Below, one piece after another: positions 1 to 11,682 of a stretch of DNA of 64,000 nucleotides. This DNA comes from Zopfochytrium polystomum (taxonomy: Eukaryota; Chytridiomycota; Chytridiomycetes; Chytridiales; Chytridiaceae), in the NCBI GenBank assembly GCA_025765615.1, contig JAIVFJ010000010.1, positions 372,001-436,000 of the forward strand. The letters run 5' to 3'. Numbering within the stretch: position 1 is the first letter of the stretch; the number at the start of each line of letters is the position of its first letter. The notes under the pieces are model-generated. The model had not been told where the DNA came from. It saw only the letters and a program-made list of their open reading frames with translations, and did no database searches. The position numbers and the translations under genes are program-made.

Positions 1-1800
1 CCTCCGCTATTTCCTCAATTGCGTGGCCTATCGCGCTCCCCACCTTTGTCATCGCCTGCCACATCATTTCTGTCTCACCCATCTGGCTTCCATCTGACTT
101 GTCATTGTTGAGCACTTGTGCCTTGTCAACACCTCCACTGCCACTTCTTGCTTCAGTTAAACTGATCGACCTCCTTGCTATCTCCTCCACCTCACTGCCA
201 CCATGCCACCCCTCCCAGCAGACTCACAGCCTCCCATCACCATCCATCTTGCTTCGCTCCATTGCAACTTCCCTTCATCAGCGTTCCTCATAAGCTCACC
301 CTGTCAGACACGAATATACAGTCTTCAGCACCTGACTGTGACACTTGATTCTCAATAGCACATAGTATGCCCAAGATGAATGCTGCAAATGTGTTGTACC
401 TGCTCTCGCTACCAGCGATATGCCTCTCTCGCTCTGTGCTGTGCTCATTCTGCTACGGACTGATGATCTGGTGGTTGAAATCTGCGATGCAGTCTCTGCT
501 GATCTTGGCTCATACAGCGCAAACTGTGGATTGTTGCTAGTGTCTGTGTCAGTGTCATCAGTATCAATCTCCAGTGACTCAGCGTAGTGCAGTTTCTGGA
601 CACCTGGAATGGCACTAGGTGCAGCGTCAGGTGCAGGCGGGAGCAGAGGTTATGGTTGCCGAATCTGAGCTTCAAGTGAGATTCCACGTACTTCAATCTG
701 GCTTCTAGCTCCGAACACTTGCAATCTAGCATCTGGCATCTGTGGGTCAGTAGCTCATTACTCAGTGACAGGCTGCCAATTAGCTCCATCTTGCGCTGCA
801 GCTTGTGGTATCTCGTCATCATGGAGGTATTGCCCTCTAGCACCCGTACTCTTGTCGCAATATCTACACTGTCATCCGCAGTACGTATGGAGGCATTCTG
901 TGCATTGTCCTCCTCCTGTACTGATGATATGTTCTCAGTGATTGTGCTCAGTACATGACATCAAAGTGTGATATACTGTGCAAAGTACAGGCTGTAAGTT
1001 TTCATACTCCGCTCAACCACTGGCATATGTCAGTCTAGTGAAGTATGTCGGCAGTAACACTGGACCATTAACCAGAGTGGCAACAGTCATATGCGGAGCG
1101 CATGTAATTCCAGTGGTATCACCCTGCTCGTATCTGTCACTCAGTGTCTCACTGTCATCTATATCTTCAAACGCAGGCAACATAGCAATCTCCCTGTCCA
1201 GTTCCTCACTGTCTGAGTCATACTGCAGATCACCTGCACTGTACTCTGTATCCTCACAGGCAGTAACTGGTGGTATCATGGCATGACGCTCGAAATTCTG
1301 CATTGAGCTCCTGAATCTGGCACCCAGCCTAGCACTGTTCATGGCAGTAGCCATATACTCTTCATTCACGACAGGAGAGTATAGCAGGGGCACATTCTCT
1401 ATGTATGATGCCATTGTGGGGAAATACTGGAACAGAGTGGGTGCATTGACAACAGGAGCACGGATCACTATGCCCTGTGACATTAGGTATCTGTCCTTGT
1501 CCCAGCCTGCTAGCGCATACTTGAAATACTCATCCGATGGTTGAATGCTACGTATCACTGTTTTCACAATCTTCCACAGTCCAGTGTAGTTATTATCAGT
1601 AGCTGCAGGCCAAGCAATTGAAGCAATATGCTACGGATGAGACCATAGTCACGAATATGTCACCTGGACTGAGCCTGTAATGCAACTTGGGGATTGATTT
1701 CCATGCTTCATACATCCTCTGATCTACGATCGGTGTCCTTTGCTCTGTCACATTATGCAGAATGCGTGTGTTGATCAGGAGATTCTTGTTGAGATTTGAG
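1..1800 (-). pseudogene. Decayed Crypton-like (Ndc10-type) gene
   Basis: The minus strand carries one long coding relic broken by shifts near 1630, 1010 and 650. The 5' part (about 1790-1630) reads INTRILHNV and continues after a shift into WPAATDNNYTGLW. Next, KYALAGWDKDRYL is followed by a P..L....FP pattern (about 1430-1500). That order resembles the RALAGF...P..L..IFPW core of Ndc10-domain proteins encoded by fungal Cryptons (tyrosine-recombinase transposons). A coiled coil follows (about 950-660) and then a Ser/Thr/Asp-rich tail. Another open stretch (about 235-1) runs off the left edge. I see no intact start or recombinase catalytic set, so the family call rests on a remembered motif pattern. 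It could be another transposon class. Shifts and stops argue it is dead. Confidence 0.35.
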
Positions 1801-2065
1801 CCTAGGAAGCCAGCTTCCTATGTCAACAGTGGCCTTGTTGCTGCTGCTGATGCGACTTACACTAAGTCAGGTAAGCCAAAGGGCCTAATCTGAATCCAAC
1901 AAAAAGAGTTAGGTGAAGACGGCAGTGATTCTAGCTTTCCTTTCCTAGGCTTTGCCGGCGAGGACAATGCGCTTAGAATCACAATCAATGGGTTCAGAGA
2001 AATGTTGAACCAGGGCAGCTCACAGCAGCTCCAGGCCACCTGACTTTTGTCTGAACCAATGTTGA

Positions 2066-2345
2066 ACCAGGAACTGGTTGATTTGAAATGCCCCTGATGA
2101 TTTCAAATCATCTTTCCTCTGTGGGAAGACTGGTCACTGAACACAGACCTCTGGACAGACCTTGGTTGATTTGAAATGCTCCTGAAGATTTCAAATCATT
2201 TTCCCCTCTCTGTGGGGAGGCCAGTGCTTGCACACTGGTCTCCCCACAGAGCTTGGTTGATTTGAAATTCTCTGAATATTTCAAATCACCCTCCCTCTGT
2301 GGGAAGGGGTTTACAACACCTCCCCAGAGCAAAGTTCTGTCTGAA
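2066..2345. repeat. Three ~93-bp tandem repeats with hairpins (copia U3)
   Basis: Three imperfect copies begin near 2069, 2164 and 2254. Each contains the inverted repeat TTGATTTGAAAT...ATTTCAAATCA around a 6-9 base loop. The middle copy also holds a 19-bp-arm palindrome at 2208-2251 (CTCTGTGGGGAG...CTCCCCACAGAG). They lie just upstream of a TATA box and a copia-type gag start, so I infer they form the U3 region of a copia 5' LTR. Confidence 0.6.
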
Positions 2346-2405
2346 GCAGTTTGCAACTTGTTCAGATAGGCAAAACAGGAAAACTGGTCAAACTCCCTGC
2401 AGGAG

Positions 2406-2411
2406 TATAAA
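2406..2411 (+). promoter_or_regulatory. TATA box of copia LTR
   Basis: TATAAA lies downstream of the hairpin repeats and about 230 bases upstream of the gag-like start at 2643. It is the likely promoter of this copia relic. The leader in between ends with CCTGAGAAAACAAT before the ATG. The same sequence precedes the second copia gag start on the minus strand at 38644. Confidence 0.4.
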
Positions 2412-2642
2412 TTGGGCAGAGTTTTCTTATTGAAAAATGACACACTCTCACTCCAATTTGCCAGTCCCTGTCGAAAACAAGCTCTCTTTATCCACTTGCC
2501 TTTGATCGCTTGCTACGCTCGCTCCCTTGTACAAGTTCTCAATTAAAGCTTCAGTTCCTCAACCCTTCAACCTTCTTGCAACGCTGCCTCCACTCACGAC
2601 GTTGCCTTCTACACTGCGACTTCAACACCCTGAGAAAACAAT

Positions 2643-3490
2643 ATGACTACTGACTCAACCAATCACATCAACGCAGAGCAGAACAATGCAGTTGATCCAC
2701 TAGATCTCCGCGACACTGGAACCTGTCTCATCAGAGATGGACCATTCCAAGGACAGAGATCAAATTGGTGCCTCTGCCTTGTGAACAAGAGAAAGGAACT
2801 TGGTTTCCTGGTATACGGAACCAGAATGCACATTGCTGTCTAATCATTCTTTGCCATATCTGTCGAGCCCTTCTCACCCAAATTACACCTGGTTGAAACT
2901 TTGCTTACAAATTGGTTGGCGAATTTGGAACAATTTGCTGCACAGCAGACCAGGGACTTGCAAAGAAGATCATTGAGGACTTTGAACGCATCAAAATGGA
3001 ACCAACTCTAGCCTCAGATGCCTTCATTACCCAATTCACCAAAGCATACCATCAAGTTGACAGCTTTGCAAAGTCAGCAGCTGGAGTCTTTGTTCAGTTT
3101 GCTTGCACTAACACTCTTCTACTAGCATTAATTCAAACCACAGCATCACTTGGAGACTAAAGGCAAATCATCATCAAACAATCAAGCTCTGTGGAAACAT
3201 CTGGATATACTCTCACTAATGCTTACTGTCACTAACTTCATCTTTATCTTTATTCTCCCCTCTAGACCAACAAAAACAAACATTAAACACCTCATAGTCA
3301 CACAGTCGCAATTACCACATCATCAAACTATTCAAACTGCAGCAGTCTCAGCAAAATTAACGAAAACCTTCAACCATTCATTACTGCAGATCAGTTTCAG
3401 AAACAACACCAACATCACCACTTTGCTCCATCCACTCACCAGTCACCTTGAACTATCGTTGAACCTGAATTTTGCCAGTTGAACAAGTTG
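2643..3490 (+). pseudogene. Copia-type gag relic
   Basis: The start MTTDSTNHINAEQ is followed by text matching the minus-strand copy at 38644-37841 (AVDP, NWCL, an LVNKRK/LIDKRK block, then homologous DNA through about 3100). Relative to that copy about 45 codons are missing after the start, and stops break the frame at 2843 and again near 3160. In copia elements gag forms the virus-like particle. This copy cannot do so. The identity of the start context with the second copy supports this start. Confidence 0.6.
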
Positions 3491-3833
3491 AATTGGAATT
3501 GCTTTCAGTTTCCTGCAGTCTCAACAAAGTCAGACAAAGGATCAGCCATTCCCCACAGAAGAGTTACTCCAGAAACAACAACTTCCTCCATTCAGTCAGC
3601 ATTCAACTTCAGAAATCAGAATTGGAAGAAGTTAAACTGGAATTGGTTTAAAAGTATCACGTAGAGGTAATGTGCAGCTATGGTGTTGGAGGTGACAGCC
3701 TGATGGGTTGGATTCTGTGCTACTGCAATTAACATCACCTCCAGTGGGTCTTACTGGGAGCACTATAGGCATGACTGAGGAAGGCTGGACTGGGGTGGCA
3801 GACTGGCAATGTAAATCAACCGAAGGCCTACGA
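3491..3833. other. No gene; copia-derived DNA
   Basis: The stretch is AT-balanced, with no recognisable domain. It is probably continuation of the copia internal region (Gln/Asn-rich fragments) up to the family-B LTR that starts at 3834. Confidence 0.3.
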
Positions 3834-4110
3834 TGTTAGGCAGAACTGACTGGTTAGCAGCAAGAGGCACAAGACAGACCTGAACCAATTGTGACTGTCA
3901 GCTATTGTTCTCACAATGCCCATGGGAGAGCGAGACACCGCCAATGCAGACCTGGGCGCTGGCTTGTGCTGATGACAAATACTCTGAGTATTAAGTGGAA
4001 GGGAAACCTGGTGTCAACAGTTTTCCTCCTCCTCTGCTCAAGCAGATAATATAGGAGAGGTTTTTACCCTGTGCCAGTCACGGTTGCCTAGCAACTATTA
4101 CAGTGTGTAT
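3834..4110 (+). repeat. LTR family B, partial copy
   Basis: It begins TGTTAGGCAGAACTGAC and matches, with scattered changes, the solo LTR at 55669-56028. A shorter copy lies at 26175-26426. Homology stops near 4105, before the family's TTTACA end, so this copy is 3' truncated. Confidence 0.65.
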
Positions 4111-4600
4111 ATCATCATCGTGTCAGAGGAGGTGGAGTCCTGAGCAGGGAGCCCATTTTGCTAGGAGTACCAACCAGGAGACAGTTATTCTCCTGATGTG
4201 CCCAGGTGAGATGCAGGGAATAACGTAGAGCGCAAGCTGTGTACGAGTGGTTGCCTCGCCTCATAGGGTACTGGGGGGAGCCCAGACCAACATTGTGCAG
4301 AAGGCTCACCTGCGTAGAATTTTCTCCCTTGATTTGTTTTGTGTGTAGAATATCTGATAGTATCATAAACTAATTTGTCTCAAAGTCCCTTGAAGATAAA
4401 ACCATCACAGACAGACGCACTGGATTCTTCTCTTCCTCACCATAAAACAAACATAACCCTCCAACATTAGGGATGCACCACAAGCAACTCCACCCTCAGA
4501 TCCACTCCACCAGAACCACCTCCTCATCACCAACATTCACATTCACCATCACCTAGCAACTCAGCCAAGCGTATGCATTCTGGGTAAACCTACCTCATAA
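4111..4600. other. No gene seen
   Basis: There is no recognisable coding domain. The right part is rich in CACCA/CATCA, as in retroelement linker DNA, and leads into copia reverse-transcriptase text. Confidence 0.3.
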
Positions 4601-5170
4601 GCACAACATATCCCATTCCTCAGACTCATGCAGAATCCATGTTGGCCACCAACATCAACGTTGTGCAGAGCAAATGGGTCCACAAAGTCAAACTTTGACC
4701 AGACGGCAGCAAAGAGCACCCCCATGCACGGCTTGTGGCTATGGGCTTCACTCAATGTCATGGCATTGATTTTTGGAATGCTCACTCTCCTGTTGTCTGA
4801 ATCAAACAACTGGCACACTGTTATTGTCGACATCAGCAATGTGTAACTAAACAGCATGCTTGATGTGGCCTTTTATATGGAGCAGCCTGACAGCTACTGC
4901 AGTTACAGCAAAGTCTGGCTACTGAAGAGAGCTGTTAATGGCATCAAGCAAGCTGGCCAGTGTTGGTACCAAGAACTGATTGGCCATCTGAAGTCAAACA
5001 GATATCAGCAAAGCGCAGCAGATCCCTGTATCCTCTCCATCAAGTGGATGGAAAAGTCGTTTTCATTGCCATCTATGTTGATGACATTTGTTTCTTTGGG
5101 GATTCTGGGGAGATTATTTCTGCCATTGCACTAATGACTGGTCATCAGATGGCAGAACAGAAAGGACAGA
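4600..5170 (+). pseudogene. Copia reverse-transcriptase relic
   Basis: Shifted frames encode the copia RT core in order. There is a KWVHKVK-like start with ARLVAMGF (about 4660-4760), then WLLKRAVNGIKQAG (about 4915), then the catalytic block AIYVDDICFFGD (about 5070-5100). The last contains the YVDD motif of copia polymerases. At least two frame changes and a stop after HQQCV break it. It is followed by an RNase H part of the same class on the opposite strand, which implies an inversion. Confidence 0.65.
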
Positions 5171-5314
5171 CCACACTAACAAGAAATGGATGGGGGCACA
5201 TTTGAACTTCAGAGGTAAAAGAAAATGAGTCAAAGTAATAAAAAGGAACAAAGAAGAAAACAACTTCACAGAAAACAAATCAGAGGTAAGAAAAGAAACA
5301 AAGGCCAATGTGAC

Positions 5315-6160
5315 TCAATGGTATTCACTGAGAGCAGCTGAGAGAGATTTCGTCATATAGTCTGCAGGCTGTTCTCCTCCAGCAATCCATTCAAGCCATA
5401 CTACTTTTTGTTCAACTAGTTCTCGAATATAATGATACTTTACCATGAAATGCTTTGACTGATTGGTGTAAAGATCATTTGAACAGAGGTTGATCACACT
5501 GCTGTTGTCAGTGTAGATGACAAGAGGAGTTGGAGACGGAAGTTGAAGTGCTGAGTAGAGTTGGGATAGTGCCTTAAGTTCTCATCCCAGTTCAGACACA
5601 GCCACATATTCAGCTTCCTGCAGTGACAGCATGACAGTGCTGCTCCAAACAGATGTCCAACTAATGGCTGTTCCTCCAAATAGAACATAATAGCCAAGCT
5701 GTGATTTCCCATCTGAGTGGACACCATGGGCAGTGTCAGAGTAACAGGCTATATCTGTGCAGTTGCAAGAATAGAATAAACCATTCTCACTATTACCGTT
5801 GAGATATTTGCGAACCTGAATAAGGATCTTCATGTGTTGCTTGCGGGGAACCTTGCTGAAGGCACCAAGATATGAAACTGCTGGGGCAAGGTCTGGTTGA
5901 GTGTGTGTTGCAAGGGATTTGTTGCTGCCAAGGATTGCCTGGTACAGTCTCTGATGTGCAGCTACTTCGTCGATCCTAAGTGGTTGAAGATTGAGACTAC
6001 TGGGAAGGGCAGTTACTGCAGTCTGGTTGTTGATAATGTTGCCATGGCGCTCATGTAACTCCTTGATATAGGCTTTCTGATGCAAGATTCCGTTATGGCC
6101 ATGTTCCAGCTGCATATTGAGGATGGTGTTGAATGCTCCCATTTTGCAGAGCTTGTAACA
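5315..6160 (-). pseudogene. Copia RNase H / pol C-terminus relic
   Basis: The minus-strand frames 6142-5582 and 5497-5315 encode the copia RNase H region. Visible blocks are KAYIKELHERHG, PDLAPAVSYLGAFS, ACYSDTAHGVHSDGKS, AISWTSVWSSTVMLSLQEAEYVAVSE and ADYMTKSL near the end. The EAEYVA and YSD blocks are diagnostic of copia. One frame change lies near 5540. The upstream end is interrupted at 6168 by a gypsy solo LTR, and related codons resume beyond 6480. Confidence 0.7.
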
Positions 6161-6167
6161 AGATTTT

Positions 6168-6475
6168 TGTTATGAATCACCCTCTGGAAACCTCTGGAAC
6201 CTTCTAGAACATTCCTTCATGGAACCTTGTGGAAGCTTCTGGAACCTTCTTTGCTTTCCTGACTTGTCTTGTTGTCATTGGTATCATTGGTCTCATTGTA
6301 TTACCAATTGTTCTTTCTGGAACTTTCTTTGAGTCTTGACAAGGAAGACTCTCAAAAGGTATAAAAGGGGGATGGGGGACCTGTCCCATCCCTCAAGTGA
6401 ATTATTGTTTCCAATACAATCATCACTCCTCTCAGTTCCTTGTCTGCCTTGTCCTGTCCTGCCCTGTTCCTGACA
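6168..6475 (+). mobile_element. Solo LTR of the chromovirus family (308 bp)
   Basis: It begins TGTTATGAATCACC and ends CCTGTTCCTGACA, with the TATAAAAGGGGG box at about 6360. The flanks are ATTTT at 6163-6167 and ATTTT at 6476-6480, a perfect 5-bp target duplication. It therefore formed by insertion into the copia relic followed by LTR-LTR recombination. It carries the family's phased GAA/TTC pentamers (about 6196-6215 and 6216-6245). It lacks the 45-bp segment that lengthens the array in the intact element. Confidence 0.9.
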
Positions 6476-6588
6476 ATTTTAGCCGTGTTTGTTATTCTTC
6501 TTTTTCTGGTGTACAGTTTCCTTAAGTTGCCTATGGCTTGAGGTTCCTCTGTGCCAGCCTTTGCTCCTGCCCACAGCTTAGGGGGGAG

Positions 6589-6840
6589 TGTTAGTTTTGG
6601 GTCTTTTGGTGTAAGCACTGTGCAGGAGCTTTGACCTGCTACTGCTCTGCAAGGATGACTTGCAGCATTTTGCAAGTGATGGTCCTTGTAACAGTTTTGT
6701 ATAAAGACAAACACAAGACTGACAGAAGCCAAGATCAACCTCCCACCACCACCACCACAGCAGCCCAATCCATCAATCAGCCAACATAGGAAATTCTTTC
6801 ACTACCAATTTCCTCGACATTATCAAACACAGCAAGTTGG
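6589..6840 (+). repeat. Copia LTR-like segment with upstream purine tract
   Basis: TGTTAGTTTTGGGTC directly follows the purine tract AGGGGGGAG. About 85 bases match, with changes, the minus-strand segment ending at 39283 (TGTTAGGTTTGAGTC). A TATAAA lies near 6700. This fits the start of a copia 3' LTR; the end is not defined. Confidence 0.5.
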
Positions 6841-8217
6841 GTGAATTGCTATCAGTAACGTCCTCCTCCCACGTGTCCGCTTTTGTGGAAAACTGCTATG
6901 TAGCCGATGGTGGTCAGGACAGGGTCTTTTGAAAAGTCGCATGGCCGCTGGTGGCCAAGGCGGCGGCGCCGCTGCCGCGGACGCCGCCCAGAAATGCGGG
7001 AGTGGTATGGACATGTCGAGGGCGATGAGAGGCAAGCGGCGCCGAGCACGTCGAAATGCGCATCTCTTGCACCATGGAGGTCCTGAGGAACGTCTGTACC
7101 CACCGCTCCGAAAAATAAGCGGATACCACCGGATATCCGCTTATGTCCGCTCATCTGTATCCGCCAAACCCGCCTCCCGTCGCCGTCACCATCGTCGTCA
7201 TCGTTGCCGTCCACGCCGCCACTGACGGACGCAAGCACGACGTCGACGACGGCGGATGAAGAGCCGGAGACGCCGACCCCACAGCCCTCCAACGAGCATT
7301 GGCAAGCGACGTCCCCACAGTGCTGTCTCCGCTGCCGCCGCCTCCGCCGTCCGAGTGCAGGCCCGGTCGGCTGGCAGCGAGACCACGGCAGCTGCATCGA
7401 CCGTCCTCCAATGTGGCTTTAAAACGCATCGACGGGGACTGAAATCTCGTACCTTCTATTGACTCGTCGTCGTAAGAGGAGAAAATGCCACCTCTCTCTC
7501 ACAGATACATCCCGCGCCAGCTTGTTCCCGAACTTGCGGTACTGCGTGGCGGGCGAGTCGATCTGCGACTCTGTGTCCCTGTCTGCAAACAATGGCCCTC
7601 GCCGCCCCGCCCTGGACGATTGCCCGTTGACGTGGACGGTGCGTGGGTCGCGTAGCCAGTCGGCGCGAAAGAGAGGGCTCCTGCCGCGAGGATTGACCTA
7701 AAGGAGAGATTGCGCCTTTTACATCACTGACGGCGTGGTCCGGCGGGCGGTACGCAGGCAGCTCAGAAGGCATCGAGATGGCTCCGGGAAGCGGCTGGAC
7801 GCTCGCTGGTGAAAACCTGGTGTGCTCACGTTGAGGGTGTACTGTTAAGTGCTGCCATTCGGGAAGAGGTCGAAAATGAGAAATGGGAACGTAAAAACTC
7901 TTGCCTTCTCCATCCATTTGTAGTCATCAGCCTCGACAGGCCGACCGGCCGACTGGTGGCAAGCTGGCTTGGACTTTCATCAAGTAGAAGAATCGTGAAA
8001 AGGAAAAGGTTTTGTTGTTAAACGAACAAGGAAATAATTGCAAATAAAAAAATAAAAAAATAATTATTAAAGTTTCCACGATCACCTGTATGTGCTGAGC
8101 ACGTTCTCACAATCCTGGCTGGCTCGCCTCTTCCAGGTTCTCCCCACGTCCGCACGACCTCCTCGCTTCCTCAAGTTCTCGCCACGTCCACAAGCTCCCC
8201 GACTGACACGCGTGGTT
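6841..8217. other. GC-rich stretch, no convincing gene
   Basis: 6.9-7.8 kb is markedly GC-rich with long open frames on both strands, but their Arg/Ala/Pro-rich translations match nothing I recognise and show no credible start-intron-stop structure. A short palindrome, GCGGATA...TATCCGC, lies near 7120-7140 within repeated CCGGATA/TATCCGC words. 8.0-8.2 kb is AT-rich and then CT-rich. Confidence 0.4.
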
Positions 8218-8886
8218 TCAATTCAACATCCAAGTCGAAGACACCACCAACAGTGTTGATCCTGGTAAGTTCATGTCCAATTCGCGATGCAAAGCATTCC
8301 ATCCCGTTTTCACCGCGCCCTCTTCGGCTCTGTCGTGACGCTCGATCATTCCAAGAAGCCCTGAAATCCCTCTCCGGTTTGAACTAAGATGAGTGACGAA
8401 AGCGGAAAGTTTGTGAGGGCAACATCCGAAATACGATGAAAACGTTGCAATCACCGTTTCAAACACCTGCTGGCTCCGCGCATCCTCCATCCAACACTCA
8501 TACCTCGAAGGCGATGACACCCTAGGCTTAGTGAATGAAGTGGGAGATGCCGTGCCAGACGGGTGTGAAGTGGAAGTATGCGCCAGACGAAGGGCTCTCT
8601 GCCTTGTTGGGCGAGTCTGAAAAGGAGATGCGTCAGACGATGATGAGTGTCCGCTCCAGAAGAATGGATATTGACGCGCGGCAAGCGGATTCACAACCAC
8701 GACAAAACAAAAAGGGCGCCCAATAACAACGAGCCAAGCAGTTTCATACGAGTCGCTGACATAAACCTCAACGTACAGCCTGAAGAGAAGATCACTTCGC
8801 TTCTCCGAAGGCGTTGAAGAATATCCACGACTGCCTTCCTTGCTGTTATTGGGAAAAAAGACTTCTTCGTTTTGAATTGAAGTCAA
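8218..8886 (-). CDS. Hypothetical protein (weak)
   Basis: An uninterrupted 222-codon minus frame starts at 8886 and stops at 8218. The first third is Ser-rich, and a Val/Phe-rich stretch (about residues 50-70) looks more like an intron or a chance hydrophobic run than a membrane helix. The last third (SRYECWMEDARSQQ, then ..ATFSSYFG.., GLLGMIERHD) has the composition of real protein. I recognise no domain. There may be one intron in the middle. It could be spurious. Confidence 0.25.
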   Translation of the reverse strand: MTSIQNEEVFFPNNSKEGSRGYSSTPSEKRSDLLFRLYVEVYVSDSYETAWLVVIGRPFCFVVVVNPLAARQYPFFWSGHSSSSDASPFQTRPTRQRALRLAHTSTSHPSGTASPTSFTKPRVSSPSRYECWMEDARSQQVFETVIATFSSYFGCCPHKLSAFVTHLSSNRRGISGLLGMIERHDRAEEGAVKTGWNALHRELDMNLPGSTLLVVSSTWMLN

Positions 8887-9450
8887 GACATCGCCAAGTA
8901 TTTATTCTTCGAATAGTGTTATCGTTCGTTAATACCTTTAACTTTTTTTCTGTAGGCGACCTTCGACAGGATAAGAAACGATCTTCCTTATTCCCACCCG
9001 GAGCAGACCCTGGCGTTGTCCTCCTTATTTTGGAATGTATAAGTTGTTTATAAACTCCTTTTTCCTTTACTCACTGGTTTGCGTTCGTCTGTTTGCCGAT
9101 CGTGACGGCCAAACGGTTGTGGCATCTCATGGCAGCTGATCTGCATCATGCTGCAAATGTCATCAGATGCTCTTTTTTAAATGACGCGGATGCTGCGGAG
9201 CAAGATTCGACCATTCATGCGGGATTAATGGTATCAACAACTATGACGGTGGCCCAATCCAACTCGACAGGTAATGAGAATTGAGTCTGCGCTCCTAAAA
9301 GCTTTTGTTAAGAGTAATTGATACCAGTGAAATGCTAAGGGGTGCGTCTGGCCCCTTTACAAACCGTTGAACTGGCGAAGGGACAAATGAAAGCTTTTAA
9401 GAACGACGCAAACTTTAGCGCTGCATGCGAAGAGGGAAAACTGTCCGGGA
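8887..9450. other. No gene seen
   Basis: Only short frames occur here. A 63-codon plus frame at 9093-9284 might be a leader exon of the zinc-finger relic downstream, but nothing proves it. Confidence 0.25.
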
Positions 9451-9456
9451 CACTTT

Positions 9457-11056
9457 TTGAAACGCAGCCGCGATTCTGCGCGAAGAGCTAAAAGGTCCTT
9501 AAACTTGCTAACGAAGGTAATGACCTCTGGGAGGCTTTCCCCGGTTTCCTCCTCACGCCGAAAGAGGTGGACAAGTCATCTATCCACTACTACGACGACG
9601 GTTGCAGGTGTCCTGTCTGCCTCGAGCATATCCGGACATCAAGCTTTTGAGGTCACATGCTGCACTATGCCGCAAGTAGAACAACGACAGACACGAGTAT
9701 CGATGCCCGAAAGACGGGTGCCGCAAACAATGCGAGGAAGACCGCATTTTTCCTTGCCAAGAACCCTGGTGTGGATCAGCGTACAAGAATTGGAAAGGCT
9801 TACAACAGCACCTTAGGGACACTCACTCAGGGGTCGAAGTTGCCTGTGACCACGATGGAAGCGGTGTACTGCTGCAAAATAAGGGAAGCTTATGGTATCA
9901 AATCAAGCACTTCCACCTCGGCATTAAATACCCTTGCAAGTTTGACGACTGCGAGAAGGAATTCAAAAGTCTTATTACTCCCCACAGACATATGAACAAC
10001 GCTCACCGCGGATACAATACACTTGTCCGTTTGACGGCTGTAATAAGGTGTACAAGAGATCTTGGGACTTCGAGGAGCAAGTGAATGTCACTCAAATAAA
10101 GTGAAACTTCCTTACAAATTTTGCGGCTGCAAGAGGAAATTCAGCAATAGTTGGGGTTACCGCCGGCATGTGAGCCTTGATCACAAAGGTTTTCTACATC
10201 GTTGCAAATTTGACGACTACGGCAAGGACTTCAAAACACGCAAGTCTCATGACGACTACATGAATCGCGTTCATCTCGATGTGAAATTCCCTTGTACGTT
10301 TGCCGGCTGTAATGAGGCGTTCGTGAGCAATTCACTGCTCTGTGTTCATATCAATGCTCACTCGGGGAAGTATTCTTGTGAAGAAGTCTTTTGCGACAAG
10401 AAGTTCAAAACACACAAGTCTCTTGACGAACTCGTGACTCGCGTTCACCTCCATGTGCTATTCCCTTGTACGTTGCCGACTGCGATAAGGCGTTCGCGAG
10501 CAATTCACGGCTCAGCGGCCATATGAAAACCCACTCGGGCCTGAAAGTACGTTGCAAATTTGACAACTGTAAGAGGGAATTCAATAACTATTCATTTAAG
10601 AGCTTACATGTGAACTACGATCACCGCGGTATAAGACGCAGTTGTACGTTTGACGGCTGTTATAAGGCGTACTATCAAGCAGGGAAGCTCCAAGAGCATG
10701 TGAACACCATTCACTTAAGAAAGAAATACTGCAAGTGGGAATTCAATAGCCCCTCCACTCTCAGGGACCACAAGCAAGTCGATCACTTCAACGTGCGCTA
10801 CCCTTTCACAGCTGACGGCTGTAATAAGGAGCTCAAGTCGAATAAGGAACTCAAGCGGCATTTGAATTCAAAAAAAAAAAAAATTCACGGTGGTGTGTCA
10901 TCAATTGGGGTGGCAGGATTGATCGCGACACAGGCTTCCTCGACTGGAATGCCAGCGACACAACCGACGAGGGGCTTGGCCCCACGGCGGATGCACAGGC
11001 GAGCGAAACTTCAGCGGCGGCGCGGGTGGCATCGTCGTGTCCGGTTGCACGTGTGA
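9457..11056 (+). pseudogene. TFIIIA-like C2H2 zinc-finger gene, decayed
   Basis: About ten TFIIIA-style fingers follow each other. They use the C-X4-C spacing (CKFDDC, CPFDGC, CTFAGC, CTFDGC, CKFDNC) and linkers ending in H-X3-4-H (RHMNNAH, HVNTIH). The reading frame changes at least three times at finger borders: near 10020, after VTQIK* at about 10090, and near 10470, where the text jumps from FPCTL to ADCDKAF. Several fingers have lost a Cys or His (CKFDDYGKDF, PFTADGC). TFIIIA-like proteins bind DNA and 5S RNA; this locus looks unable to make a full protein unless unusual introns remove each shift. An A-run lies at 10869. Confidence 0.6.
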
Positions 11057-11682
11057 AGAATTTTGAAATAAGGACACAGGATCGAATCTTGACATAGGGT
11101 TGGTCGAACGCCCCTCTTCCCTGTTAAATTTGCACAGAAACGCTGGCGGAAAAACTCGAAATCGCTGCTCGTTTTCAATATTCCAAGAAAACACCTCCCA
11201 GCGCGTTTTCTTCAAGAGGCGATTTTGTTGCCTTCTTCTCTTTTCCCTCTTTTTCGTTTGAAGAACTGCCAATCGCTTCGACCTCCCCTGTTTCAAAATT
11301 TGTTGTGTTCGCCTCTCCCAGATCAATAGGAGGGAGACAGAGAGTGAAAAAGACAGAGCGAGGGACTGACAGAGGGTGTGTGACAGGTTCAGTGCTTGAA
11401 TGGAGACCGCTAATGCGTGGAACTGCCGGGACTGCGGTTAACTTCAGTTAAAGAGGCTTGTATCCAGAGAAGACAATCTCCAGCACGGCGCGTATGATGA
11501 ATGCTGTTAAATTCAAAGCTTGTTCGGCTGTTAAACCATCATCAGATGCGTCCGGTGCAGTTTACCTCCTGCGCCAACCGCCATCCACCGCCTATGACTA
11601 TCAGCGCCAGCATTAGCGTACACGAAGGCAAGCAGAAATAGGTAAATTGAGGTGACATGGAGGAACTGTGAACTCGAGGTTA
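11057..11682. other. No gene seen
   Basis: Short frames on both strands show no domain. The stretch may include the 3' end of the membrane-protein gene on the minus strand. Confidence 0.25.

Noticed and set aside
6852..7462. Several long overlapping frames on both strands
   Set aside because: High GC alone explains them; no domain, no plausible start and no introns.
7456..7917. 153-codon minus frame
   Set aside because: GC-driven; Arg/Pro-rich text without any family signature.
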